Origin: Thereva unica
Lineage: Eukaryota; Arthropoda; Insecta; Diptera; Therevidae
Direction of reading: 5' to 3'
DNA: 64,000 nt
Assembly (NCBI GenBank): GCA_949987705.1
Contig: OX465283.1
Location: 51,002,953-51,066,952, forward strand
Below are positions 32,410 through 43,788 of the stretch, piece after piece. Both the position numbers and the translations under genes were made by a program. The notes under the pieces were generated by a model, which ran no database searches, was not told the DNA's origin, and worked only from the letters and a program-made list of their open reading frames with translations. How positions within the stretch are numbered: the first letter of the stretch is position 1; each line of letters opens with the position of its first letter.

Positions 32410-32615
32410 CACGGTATACAGAAACAGACGGTAATGTCAAAGAGAAGAAAACTTCGAATACCGTAAAAAACGGGCACCTAGTGACGTCAACCCTAATGCA
32501 GAACCAACAACAACAGCTTCGATTTTATATGGAAAGTGTGCCCACGTGACGTCAATACTAAAATATCGTTTTACGGTATACAGTCTTTTACATTACCTTG
32601 TTTCCGTATACCGTG
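32410..32615. mobile_element. MITE (206 bp) with exact 9 bp target duplication, Mutator-like
   Basis: The ends are inverted copies of CACGGTATAC(A/G)GAAACA, continuing imperfectly into GGTAATGT. The flanks are GTCTGTAAC at 32401-32409 and GTCTGTAAC at 32616-32624. A 9 bp duplication points to a Mutator-like transposase as the mobiliser. The interior holds a second inverted pair, TACCGTAAAA/TTTTACGGTA, and two copies of TGACGTCAA. It has no coding capacity. Confidence 0.85.
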
Positions 32616-32624
32616 GTCTGTAAC

Positions 32625-33434
32625 GAAATCCTCGTTCAAAGCTGCTGAATCGAAATCGGGTTTTCATTTTTTGCTGGCATGCGTAGATTTATAGTTATTT
32701 AGTTTTTTTTAAATTTCTCACAATTCAGAATTATCTTAATAGTGCGAATACATATAAGACCAATTAGAAATGATAGAAAGAGACAAATATTAGCTGCCAA
32801 AGAAAATGTTGCAAAAGTTGCTCAAATACTTTAATGGGTTCGGTCGAAGGAAATTATAACATCATGTCATTTGCAACAGCCATGATTTGGAATGATCCAC
32901 AATACCAAAGAAACGATTGATATTTTTGTCTGACTATGACGCAAGAATTCACGAAGACCAGTTTCTCGAAGCATTGAGGCTTTACCTCCAGTTCCTCCTA
33001 ACAGTAACGACTGTGGAAACACCCTAAATATCAAAAGGTAAAAAGCATTAGACTCTTTGCCTATATTCTTATTTTATTAACACCGGAACATTTCGCTAGT
33101 CCTTTGTCAGATTTCGAAAGGTAGATTGTTTCCTTATACTGGCTGGAGCAATAAAAGCTTTACATTCAAAATTATTTTTTACTTTTTAGTTCATTTTTAA
33201 ATAAAAGCGTATTTTTTAGTTTTTTTTAACTGTAATTTTTTTTTTAATTTAGTCCCTCCGAACACGAGTCGATTGATTTGCAATTTAGTCCAGGAGAGGA
33301 TAGCAGAAAAGTATTCAAAAGTTGAAACAAATCGTACCCTGCGATTTTTTGACGCTATAATTAAGAGAAAAATGGGTCAACAGGTTTTTGAACCACCCCC
33401 CCCCCCCATATATCTGATGATAATCCTGCGTTGC
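32625..33434. other. non-coding stretch, nothing recognised
   Basis: This stretch is AT-rich, with a short C run near 33398-33408. No gene was recognised. Confidence 0.4.
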
Positions 33435-33995
33435 GGCCACGAAGCTTAAAAGAGGTTAGCAGAGCCATCAACCGAGTAAAAACAAAAGGGTTTCGGCTAC
33501 AGACGGCATCTCTGCAGAGCTAGTTAAATATGCCCTAAACCAAGCGATTTATGAATTAATTGTAAAAATAAGGGAGCAGGAAGCAACACAAGATGACTGG
33601 AAATACGCAAGCTCGCCCTGGTGCTAAAAAAGGAGTTATCACAACGTGAACAAACTATCGCGGTATAGCGTTGTTGTGTGACGCGTATAAGATACTGTTC
33701 GCAATTCTACCAAATAGGATAGAAACATCCTAGGCCAAAACCAGTGTGGCTTCAGCCCAGCCAAAACAATTGATCAGATTTTTACCCTGAGGCAGGCGAT
33801 GGGAAAATATCTAGTCTAGAGTTTCAAAACTTAATCCAATAGAGGCCGCCTATGAAAACATAATCAAAGCAGAACTCTACAAAGCCCTACGAGAATTCCG
33901 CATCCACAATAAATGGACACGATTATGGCTGACCATGATCAAATGGCTAGCCAAGTAAAGATATCTGGAACACGGGGATAGTGGATTTATTGGGC
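33435..33995 (+). pseudogene. LINE reverse-transcriptase fragment, heavily decayed
   Basis: In changing frames the plus strand reads EVSRAINRVKTKG, TDGISAELVKYALNQ, NYRGIALLCDAYKILFAILP, NQCGFSPAKTIDQIFTLRQA and KAELYKALREFRIHNKW. These are the finger and palm blocks of a LINE RT close to family D at 51-52 kb (which has GQYQCGFSPGTPTTDHILTF). Stops are frequent and the catalytic YADD region is not present. Confidence 0.65.
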
Positions 33996-34704
33996 TCTTG
34001 AGGCACTTCACGATTCCTGAAGAAAACTGTGTCCACAGAGCCAGAGGTATCTGGGTATCGTCCAAGGAAGAATTTGAGATTTGAGAGAAACGAGTAAGTT
34101 GGGCTTAGATTTGCTTTCTTTTAGCAACTTCCCATCGTGAATGCAAGAAAGAGTTTACAATGTTGTGAAATTTTTCCTGATTGTGGTTACCAAGCACCAG
34201 AAGTTTTTACTCTAATCAATGTTTAATGTTAATGAGTTTACCTCTTAATCTGTCATAAAGCTTTGATGGTGGGTTTGGCGGCACTGATCAGGCTGATGTA
34301 GTCGCATCGGGATGGTTCACTCAGGGAATGTCTGCACTATGCTTAGGCAGTTTCTTTGCCTTTGATTGCGTTCATACATTCTTGATTAAACCATCCATGT
34401 GGCCTAGGGTTGATTGATTTGGAAGAATGAGGAATGAGTGAACGCATTCCTGAAAGTCAAATTTTTTTAATGCAGCGAGTTACTTGTAATTGACGCCATC
34501 TATCGACCACAATATATCCCAGACAGTGCTGGCGGATCGTGTTGGGTGCGGGTGGGTAGTCAGACAAACACTCCCCCTCCTCCAAAACTTTATTTGGTAA
34601 CAACCTTCCCTATAAAAGGAAAGATGGTAGGTCACTTCATTGAGAATTGGAAGATGGGTCGACGGTATACAGACCAACACGTGGTGTCCTAGGACCTCCC
34701 CGGT
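33996..34704. other. non-coding stretch, nothing recognised
   Basis: No recognisable gene or bounded repeat was found. Confidence 0.4.
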
Positions 34705-35690
34705 GGATCACAATGTATCATGATGTGTTGAGGCTACGCCTAGATGAGATCCAAATATGCGCGAATGAAGCTATCGTAAGCTTGAATGCGATGGTTTGCC
34801 GTTTTCTGAGCATAAAGCTATAACTGCGCTGATCAGCAACCTGGGAAAACAAGTATCCGTAAGAATCAAGGCGTGGGGACAGATCAATCACTCACAGCTC
34901 GCCTTACGATACCTGGGAGTGATGATCGACTACAGCCTTAATTTTAAAGCACACTTGGAGGGCATTACGGATAATGCTGCCGCTATTTGTGCAGAATTTA
35001 CTGTTAGTGAGGGTGGTTAGCTTAGTCTAGCTTTTCGCAGTGCCAGTATAGCCAGGCAGCAGCACGAAAGAGGACTAACAGCAGAAAGTGAAGGGCCGTA
35101 TACAGACTAAAGCTGAAAATAGTTATATGCGTGCGTGCGTTCCGTTTATGTAGGTCAGTTTGCATTTTAATCACTCTGTCTGTCTGTCTCCAAATTAAGT
35201 GTCCTTCGCACGTGCTGCGCAAACAGGACCATATACAACGATGCGGCGTGCATGATAGCGGGAATTACATCCATAGAGATACTGGCGAGAGAAGGCATGC
35301 GTCTATGCTAGAGGTTATCTAGAGGGGGTACTAGTCAGAGCGGCGGCAGATGACGCACTGCGAGTCTGTAAACCGCAAGGCAAGTGAGACAGTCTGTTAA
35401 GAGTCGGTGGATTGATCCCAAACGTAGATAAATGGGTTACGAGGTAGCGTGGAGACGTGAGTTACGAGCTCACGTAGGTCTTGAGCGAAAATGGAGGATA
35501 TATAAAATACCTCCATCGTTTGGAGCACGATAGCTAAGCGCTAAGACTGGTATGACTAGGTATTCAGAATAATGCAGAGCACGTTTTCTTTTATTGTGAG
35601 ATTCGGCGAATATAGGCCGGAACCAGAAGTAAGCTCATTTATTCTGAAGTTCCGGATGGGTACTTAACCTACTCAGAATTTACGAGTGGG
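34705..35690 (+). pseudogene. R1-like LINE pol, C-terminal half, decayed
   Basis: Pieces in order: YHDVLRLRLDEIQICANEAI (about 34718-34780); FSEHKAITALISNLGKQVSV and LALRYLGVMIDYSLNFKAHL (34796-34960), matching the R1-type 'IRYLGVMIDxxLxFxxHL' block; RTCCANRTIYNDAACMIAGI (about 35205-35270), the R1 'AYRTVSxxAxxVIAGxxPI' block; and EHVFFYCEIRR (about 35577-35610), like the terminal Cys/His motif. R1 elements are best known from 28S rDNA, but many R1-like families insert elsewhere, and no rDNA is visible here. Stops and frame shifts are numerous. Confidence 0.65.
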
Positions 35691-37227
35691 TACTGCTACC
35701 CACCATACCCACATTATCCGCCGGCTATGCACCCAGGACTATTATATAAAAGCAACTTGACGATTTATGGTGAAAATGCTTAATTTTGTAATAGTTAACG
35801 AAGACAGGCAAACAAAATTTTGTACTGAAAATTACAATTTAAATAGCAATAATGTTTTCAAAACATATTCAGTTAAGATAAATTCTGAATTTTTTTGAAA
35901 ATCGTAGTTAACGCCCAGTTTCAGATCTCTTTTCTGAGTGCAATTGACACTGATTTATGATACCTCGCAGCGTAGTGCATTATAGGACTATCTGTGTTTC
36001 TACAACTTCTATATGATCCTGCCCATGTAAATGGAAATAAGCGAAACATCTTTAGTGTTCAAAGTGCAAAAATGAATTGCATGAATCAAGTTTCCCAATC
36101 CCCATTTTATTATCCTTTCAATTCTATAACTAGCACCTTAAAAATTCATTTTCCTTATATCACAGTCAATTGTTGAAACAATTGCACATTTCAAAACCGT
36201 GATTTCACCCTTAAGTTAACCAACTCAATACATACACTTGCGCATTACAGCAACGATTGCACTGCCCCCGTCGAACTTACATATATAAACATAGTATATA
36301 TATGTATATATAAATAGTGCATCCTGTTCAAAAACTTTTCCCTTTTACGTAATGTCCGCAATCGATTTTCTGGTGGCCTACTTTTCTGGTCCTCACACAG
36401 AAAAGAATCCTCGTCTCTCTGACGAAAGAAGGATGTAACCATGCATCGGGCTGAATGCGAGCTTGCCTTTAAAAGCTTTCTACTCCCGCACAATGCTGCC
36501 TGGAATGCAGCTAGCACAAGTCCTTTCGCCTTTATGCATTGAAAGCCGCCATTTCATCCTTCGTCCCCGTATAGTAGAGCAGCTCGTGTAACGTAGTAGT
36601 GATAAGACAGATGTTTGCTAAGAAATGCTCCGAACATGTTCATGACGCGACCTCCCCGCCTCGTGGCTTACACTATGCACCTGCATTTTCCCAGCAGGTG
36701 GTAATTGTGCAATTTAACAAAAAAAGAGGGTTAAGGTCATAAAATTTCTTTTCTATTCATTGAGAAGGAAAGATCCTACAAGTGCCAACTACAGCATCTA
36801 TCAAACGAACAGAAAATGACTGCGATGTTTTTCTCGGTGTGGGTGTGATCAGGACTGTCATTTTAGTACGATTTTCTTAGGTATTAAATTTTAAAAGAAA
36901 AAATCGTATTTTTAAAACACTACAGAGACGATTTACCCTAGAGGTTATTTTTGTGTGAAACCGAATACATAAAAAATACAAGCATTTTTGTCAAAGCTAT
37001 TGAGTTAAGTAGTAACCGCGTGATGCTTATCCTGGCATATTTTACAGAAAGAGTGAAGAACAGTTTAGTCTGCGTGTATTCCCAGAAGGCTCCTTTAAGG
37101 CTACGGCATTACTTTTGTATTTTATACTTATTTTCTCACACTTTGTAAATTTAGGCGTGCATGGAGTCTTTAGAAAACCCTGTATACAATGCATTATTGA
37201 TGTGTATGTATGTGTCGTCGGATCGAC
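35691..37227. other. AT-rich non-coding stretch, nothing recognised
   Basis: A 90-codon minus-strand frame at 36245-36517 has no recognisable domain. I see no bounded repeats or RNA genes. Confidence 0.4.
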
Positions 37228-37230
37228 TTA

Positions 37231-37385
37231 AGGCCCCCATACACGGTCCAATTGGTTGTACAGCGAAGTGCGGTAGTACAACCAAAACTATCGATTGTGG
37301 GCCGGTCGGCCGATCAAAATACATTGCGCTTATAGGTTTGATGAAAATCTGGTTGTACAGCCAATTTGACCGTGTATGGGGGCCT
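37231..37385. mobile_element. PIF/Harbinger-type MITE (155 bp), TTA duplication
   Basis: The ends are inverted copies of AGGCCCCCATACACGGTC, continuing with mismatches through AATTGGTTGTAC for about 30 bp. The flanks are TTA at 37228-37230 and TTA at 37386-37388. It is short and non-coding, with terminal bases like those of the MITE at 22394-23334. Confidence 0.9.
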
Positions 37386-37849
37386 TTAGGCGTATTATTA
37401 TTATTTTATTCTTAGAAATAATTATTATTAACCTTTGTTCCGGCTACGTAACATAAATCAGATACCTATCAGGGTATAAAAAGCTCCGCTTTACACTATC
37501 AAAATAATTGCTCCACTACGGTCACGAGTAGGCGTATCGATTATTATTTGAGGGCTTTGGAATTGATTAGAAATTTTAATAAATATTTTTTTTTTCACTA
37601 AATTCCAGTCGTTTTCTATTTGTTGTAATTGTAGAGTATTAGTTGGTTTATAGGTTGCTTAAAGTTTCGAGGCCCATTTTTTTTAAGTAGTGAGTGGCAA
37701 CTTACATGGTGAACACTGCGGCTAAGTTAGGCCTATTGTGTAAGTACCCCACTAGCGGAACAGACTATCAGCCTTCCGGATAAAGGCAAGAAGGCCTTTA
37801 ATTGACGAACACCATACTTGAGCAGGACTCAAAAACACAAATAAACTTT
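37386..37849. other. non-coding stretch, nothing recognised
   Basis: This is AT-rich DNA between the MITE and the 3' end of the LOA-like LINE. Confidence 0.4.
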
Positions 37850-40315
37850 CTTCTTCTAAGCCAGATCAGAGCAGTTGATATCGCAGTCCTACCCTCAGAT
37901 TTACCCATTAGCAGCGTTAGTTCCGCTCTGTTTAAAGTGCTAGTTCCTCTTAAGGCAAAGGGTCTTATTAGATCTTTACCCTGTCAAGACCCGGGGCTGA
38001 TTCCTAATAGGCTAGGTTTAGTCTCTTAGGATTAGTCCCTTAAGTCCTTTATCAGGGAATTGGAGGTGACAGAAGAGTTCTGGACCAATGTCTCAGAGCC
38101 CTCCATCGCGAGGCTCATTGCCCTCAATACCCCAGTGTCCGCGGTCCCACCAGAGCGAGACCCGATTTCTTCTGGTCAGGCTTTGGAGTGCGTTAAAACA
38201 CTCTGCAACTATTTTGGAATAAAAGCTTCCACGTTGAGAGTGCCTTGCTGGCAGCTTGGCTGTCCATTTTTGAGTCGTCGGTAAATCAGTGGAGATCCCC
38301 AAGAAGAATATGTTCCTCACACTCAGCACGATCCGGATGATCGCCCTGAATTCCCTTTGGTAACGCAGTTCACTAACCATATGGTCGGAAATGCGGCAAA
38401 CGGAAATGCTTGGGATATTGTTAAGGATATTTATGTGTCCTTTGACCCAAGGCACTTATGTAATGGATTCACTCCAATATTTGCCTCCACGCAGCTGTGG
38501 GACAGGTCCGTATAGCTCCGGTAATGGAAAGGCAAGCAAGCCGTTGCAGTTTGTTGCACTTGAGGATCGATGTAACCTGTTTAGTCGTGGGCCACCAGAC
38601 TATAGCGGCATAAAGGACCACCGGTTTAACCCTCGTATTGTACATCCAGTACATTATTTATGGTGTAAGACCCCATGTCTTACCCAAAAAACCTTTTGCA
38701 GGCCCATATGTCTCTTGTCTAACTTTATTCCCAATTATTTGACTGAGCCTGAGTACTCAACTGTGGTACTCTGGATACAGATGGGACTAAGTCCACTTTG
38801 TAGCGTTTGGGAAAGGTACAAGGACAGCCTTATTTGGGTTGATTGGCAGACCCTCCGTGGTACAGCACCTTTGAACTGCTCGGAGTGCTGCTCTCATGAC
38901 CTCTTTTTTTTTATGAAAAACCCAAGCTTAGGTGTAACCCTTTGTACTACCAGTCCGTCATGTCGTTCAGTTCATGGTGCAATGTCTAGTAGTAAGCTTG
39001 GTTTGAAGAATAGAGGAGAATAGGAAAGGTTAGAGGGGGTCTGGAGGGTGTAGAAGAAAATGACGATGAACCTCACATTTGAACTCTAAGATGTTGTACG
39101 AGTTCGGAAATACTGACTGCGGGAGATTATTCCACAGTCGAGTTGTTCTATTCATAAACGAACTTCTAAACCGTATTGTGCGTGAACGAGGGGCTGTAGG
39201 GTATGGGGGTGAGCCGAGCGGGCTAGTCTTGTGTTGCGGGAAAAGTATTGCCGTGCAGGCAGGAGGTCCTGAATTTCGGTGGAACAGTCGCCATGGTAAT
39301 AGCGATAAAGAATGGAGAGGGCTGCTACATTCCTACGGTGGCTCAAGGTGTCTATGGAGGCGCGAAAGGGGCCATCACCAATGAGTTTGAGGGCACGATT
39401 TTGCACCTTGTCGAGACAAGCCAAGGTGGTTTTTGGGGCGCCTGCCCAGATATGCGAGTTGTATTCGAGGCGCGGCCGAATGTAGGATTTGTATATTGTA
39501 GCCAATGCGGCTGGCTGGAGGAGGAACTTGCATCTCTTGAGAAGCCAAGGCATTGGGAGGCTTGTTTGGCGATTTGGAATATGTGATCGTTCCATCGCAG
39601 ATGCTCCGTTAAAGTTACCCCTAGGATGTTGAGAGTTGAGTCAGCCGTTAGATTCTCTCCATTCACCGAGACAGGAGGAAGGTCGGTACAATGTAATGGT
39701 CAAGCCAAATTTATCAATGCCATCATTGCAATGTCATCTGCATAATCGTTGACATCGAAACCAGATTCAGATAGTTTAGTCTAAAGCTCATCCACAACTA
39801 GTGACCATAGTAACGGAGATAAGACTGCACCTTGTCTTGGCAGCTGTCCTCCAGATGGTTGGAATGTATCCCCAAATGAAGCTGGCTCTAAAGAAACAGA
39901 CCAGGTTGTCAAGAAACAGATCAAGGCACTTCCGAAGAAGTCTGGAAAAATTCCATCTCCTGCTGGGTCTTATAGGGTTGAAAAGAGGTCACTGCACATT
40001 TAAACTAGTCACGGCCGAAGATGGTCCCGGAAAGACTACAGGAATAGCGGTCTGGGATGGTTCTATGAGTACATCCATCATCCAATGGATAAGAGGTCGG
40101 GAGGATTGACCCTAGAAAGTGCTCTCTGAGCAGGTACCTCAAGGTTTCTTCATAGTCAGAATGGTAGGGGAGCCATCCTTCTTTTTGAGAAGGCTCACTC
40201 CGTTGAAGGAGTCTTTGGAAAGTAGCTTTTGAAGTCTAGATGCCTCTGGTAGAGTCTGAAGGCTCTCATAGTGTTTGCTTTGGAAGTGGTTAGAATTTAG
40301 TTGTGGGACTGTTTT
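37850..40315 (-). pseudogene. LOA-like LINE pol with RNase H, split by Jockey copy 3
   Basis: From right to left: LQKLLSKDSFNGVSLLKKKD (about 40230-40170), FNPIRPSRRWNFSRLL-like (FKPYKTPGxDGIFP motif, out of frame, about 39970), CFFRASFIWGYIPT, then GAVLSPLLWSLVVDEL and YADDIAMM (about 39850-39730). The Jockey copy intervenes (38904-39695), and the protein resumes with GLPINPNKAVLVPFPKRY (about 38840). VVLYAAIVWWPTTKQV and RLACLSITGAIRTCPTAA (38469-38654) follow, then an RNase H piece, AECFNALQSLTRRNRVSLWW and GHWGIEGNE (38093-38250). LLWSLVVD, the WW-containing block and RNase H are typical of LOA-type elements. Stops, frameshifts and an internal RT deletion make it dead. Confidence 0.7.
38904..39695 (-). 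mobile_element. Jockey-type LINE copy 3, 5'-truncated, inserted in the LOA-like LINE
   Basis: A T run at 38904-38911 marks the poly(A) end. Next comes the shared 3' UTR (inverse of TAGTACAAAGGGTTACACCT at about 38938-38957) and a frame at 39152-39595 encoding YKSYIRPRLEYNSHIWAGAP and QNRALKLIGDGPF. The upstream part, DSTLNILGVTLTEHLRWNDH, is shifted by one frame near 39545. Truncation is near 39695, after the region with DKPNV-like residues. The copy lacks the catalytic RT core. Confidence 0.85.
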
Positions 40316-40817
40316 GGTAAAGTCACTCTAGGGCTTGAATACAAAATGGCAATTGCAGAAGATGAATAAATTAAAAGCTTTTCGATACTGGATCATATAT
40401 TCACAGGCGCTCATGAATATTTCTTTTTTAAATATCTTTTTAATAATGAGGAGGGCTATAAAAACGTATGCTCTCATGCAATGACATGCAATATCAACGT
40501 TTATAAGCCCAACATAAACCGGGATCGAAGTTTCACTCCAGCTTTTTCTTAGGGAGCGAATATCCAACTTCTGGACTTTCATCCGGAAGGAAACTCCGCT
40601 TATAAACGTAGTAAATGTTAAAAAGTATATGGAACTGGTATGGGAACGAGAGCGCTGCAAGTTTTTTAAGAAGGGCTGAAAGATGGCTATTAGAGCGCTC
40701 CATTTCCCGCTGGGTATCTGTCATCAGAGAAGCAAGTGCGCATGCCTCAATAACCGTCCCGCATGAATATGAAAGGGCATGCCGAAGCGTGCCATCATAG
40801 ATCTTCTCGCGTGTCAC
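40270..40817 (-). repeat. dispersed repeat shared with 54.6-55.1 kb, unassigned ORF remnant
   Basis: Sequence words such as AAAAGCTTTTCGATAC, GCGCTCATGAATATTTCTTT and AATGACATGCAAT recur in order at 54.68-55.04 kb (plus-strand spelling). On the minus strand a 94-codon frame (40533-40817) encodes FPYQFHILFNI, which parallels YPFYILFNI in the other copy. It overlaps the upstream edge of the LOA-like element, so it could be part of that element or an independent repeat. Confidence 0.55.
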
Positions 40818-41674
40818 CTAATGTCACGCATGCCATTGGTTGACGACCGCTGTATTAGACAATGTTTAAAAACCTAAAACAAAGAATTGTTGTGGTGTAG
40901 GTATATATGTATATGGTATTTGCTTTGCTGTTATAAATTTTTAAGGCTTGCTTAAGTCTCAGAACAGTAAATACAAAAGGGCACGTATTGAAACATGAAA
41001 GACGTAACGACACAAAATTATTTTAATAACGTATTTGCATTGATTTTGAAGCGCTTTTATAAATGGAGCATTGAAAGGAAGCTTGCTGACTCAACTATTT
41101 TTATCACGTATAAATTGCACTTGAGTGCTCCTTCCTGGTTAATCCACTTGAAAGTTGAATTGCTTCAGGTGAGCACATAGAAATGTTTCTTTCCTTAAAT
41201 GTAAAAAGCAATTTACTAGAAATCCAAGTAAAATAAGCTGCTCTACTCCCAGCTTCAATATGTTTTCCTATGAATTATTCGTATACCGTTTTGTTTGCGT
41301 TTTACATTTTCATATGAAATATTAAAATGGCAATTACTAAGGTGCATTAAGTTCTCCTTCTAAACAACGTGCCTTTAGTCAAGGATACTAGATTCAAATA
41401 ATATGTTAAAAGAATTCTGTCGAAAAGACTTTAGTATGTATTATTTGATTTTACAGAATTTGTTGATGGCATTATTTTTTCGTAAAAATTTGATCAGAAA
41501 AACAATTAAAAGTGTACGATCCACGCTCTTACATACCCTATAGTCAGGATAAAGAATTTCATAACCACATATGTACTTTGGCAGCAATGGCAACGCTTAA
41601 TCCAATCTTATGTGATTGAAGACGAAATTGTGAAAACATTAAAGAATAACTTTTCAATAGAAATGTTTGTAGAG
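40818..41674. other. AT-rich non-coding stretch, nothing recognised
   Basis: No recognisable gene, RNA or bounded repeat was found. Confidence 0.4.
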
Positions 41675-43600
41675 AGATTTAATAATAATTATAATAATAA
41701 TAATAATATTTATTGGTATAGCTCCTCCTCTTGCACATATGTAAATTCCTCTAATACCAATTGTGGCATGTTCGAACCGGTTAATCGCATGCTTATAAAT
41801 ACTAACTATAATAGGAGTGTGTTTAGCTTGCTAACTAGTGAAGTTGTCCTTAAAAGGACCCTTTTTAATGCGGCGTGACTTTCTGCGTGCCCCACTCTCT
41901 TTTTGTTTTTGCACACTCCTCTGTTTGATGTCTCAGCTAAGCCACGACTGCAGTGGTAAATGTTTCTCAGCCCTCAGTTAGAAAGGTAACTCTATTATTT
42001 ATCATAGCACCAAGATTAAACATCTTAACTGTACATAAAAGCAGAGGAAATAAAAAATATTTGAATAATTGATAAAAGAGAAAAGAATGGGAGATGAAGA
42101 TAAGAGAGAAAGAGTGAAAAGAAAGAAAGAAAGAATCACCTAGAACGGTCTTTTAAAAGCTTACTGAAAGTTCGGCTAGATGTCGCACTCCCAATACCCC
42201 AGGGCAAGGAATTCCACTTACGCGCAACTTGGACAAAGTAAGAACCAAATCAAATGACGAGTTACACCTAGGAATCAATAATGTTACCTGCCTATTGGAT
42301 TGCAAGAAACGTAGTTTCTCAAACAAATAACGTGGACACATTTTATTCATAAGCTTAAAGATAAATTTTAACTCGTGGTACGGTTTGCAAAAGTAAGATC
42401 CAATAAGCTGGATGCGTATGGTGTAATATGATCATGCCGTCTTGGCCTATAGACAAAACGAAGACAATCGTTAAATGCAACTTCCATTTTTCTCATACAC
42501 ACCGAATCAAGTTTGGGGAAATTAGACTGCCGTACCTCAAGAGGGGCATAATTAGATCAATCACAAGCATTTTACGCATATCAGGTAGGAGAAGGCTAGA
42601 GTTTACCCATAGTTGACGTAAGCATCCATAGACTTTTTGAAGAACTCTGCTCGTATGACTACAACAACTAAATTTAGAGTTAAACACAATACCTAGGCTT
42701 CTGATTGAGTCAAAACAATGCAAAATGACATCATTTATTATAATTGGTACGACTGTGCTTAATACAAAGGGAGTTTTACTAACCACCAGGCATGAAAATT
42801 TCCTGGGATTTAGGTGCAGTTTATTAGTAACAGTCCAATCATAAATACTCCTCAAATCATCGTTAAGTCTACGAATACACTCAACGGTTGAATCTATGGG
42901 CATACTTATATAGATTTGCACATCATCAGCATATAAGTGTATAGATGTGCTTTTAATTACAAGAGGAAGGTCATTATTGTAAATGCTAAACAGCAAGGGA
43001 CCTAGAATAGAGCCTTGTGGCACTCCACAGCGTAGAAGAATGGGCTCGGAAAATTTATCCTGGATTTTAGCTATTTAAGAACGACCAGACAAGTAGCTTA
43101 GAATCAATTTCACAGCAGTAGAACCAAGACCGAAACTACTACCTAATTTTTGTAAGAGCTTTACATGATCAACCGAATCAAATGCATTCGAGAAGTCGAG
43201 TAAAGTCAAGAAAGTTACTTTACCGTTGTCCAAGGCATCATAAATATCAGAAGAGACTTTTAGTAGTGCAGTTTCACAACTATGTCCAGATCTAAAGCCA
43301 GATTGTCATTCAGAAAGAAGACAGTTTTCTTCAATATGCGAAATAAGTTTCTTAAAAATTACTTTTTCAAATACTTTCGACAAAAAACATAGAAGACTAA
43401 TTGAACGGAAATCAGAGAGTTGCAAAGGGGAAATTGTTTTTGGGGTAGGTACCACCAACGCTATCTTCCATTGGGTTGGAAATTGGGAACACGTAAGACA
43501 GTAGTTGATGATATGCGTGAGCACCTTTGATACAAACGGTGCGCTGATTGTTAAAAATTTTGGTGGAAAATCATCAGAGCCAACCGCCTCAGATTTTATT
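41675..43600 (-). pseudogene. second CR1-like LINE, RT to 3' end, ending in an ATT repeat
   Basis: From right to left: SQFPTQWKIALVVPTPKTIS and SDFRSISLLCFLSKVFEKVI (43306-43524), a stop, then QSGFRSGHSCETALL, LLDFSNAFDSVDHVKLLQKL, another stop, [20 protein letters not shown] and [10 protein letters not shown] (intact YADD, 42890-43023), [20 protein letters not shown], and the tail SSFDLVLTLSKLRVSGIPCP (42153-42350). Downstream, about 450 bp of presumed 3' UTR ends in AATAAATATTATTATTATTA (reverse of 41680-41715), a likely 3' microsatellite. Only a few stops interrupt RT, so it is less decayed than the CR1-like copy at 12-14 kb, which is a different family. The endonuclease is absent. Confidence 0.7.
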
Positions 43601-43788
43601 GAGTACTACTAGCATATTTGCGATAATTGCACTTAAGAAGGATTTACGTGTTAGAACCCTGAAAAATACTTACTAATACTAAGCTGATAAATACTTACAT
43701 AACATAAATAAAATCTAGAAAAAATCTCAAAATATATTGTTTTGTGAAAAACGGATATAAACGCAGCAGGGTTTGTATTTATATAGTA

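Noticed and set aside
34705..35690. R1 insertion as evidence of an rDNA locus
   Set aside because: No rRNA sequence could be recognised nearby; the element is decayed and may belong to a non-rDNA R1-like family.
36245..36517. 90-codon minus-strand frame as a host gene
   Set aside because: There is no recognisable domain, signal or splice context, and no support beyond openness.
38391..39023. 210-codon plus-strand frame
   Set aside because: It is antisense to the LOA-like pol and the Jockey-type 3' UTR and has no domain of its own.
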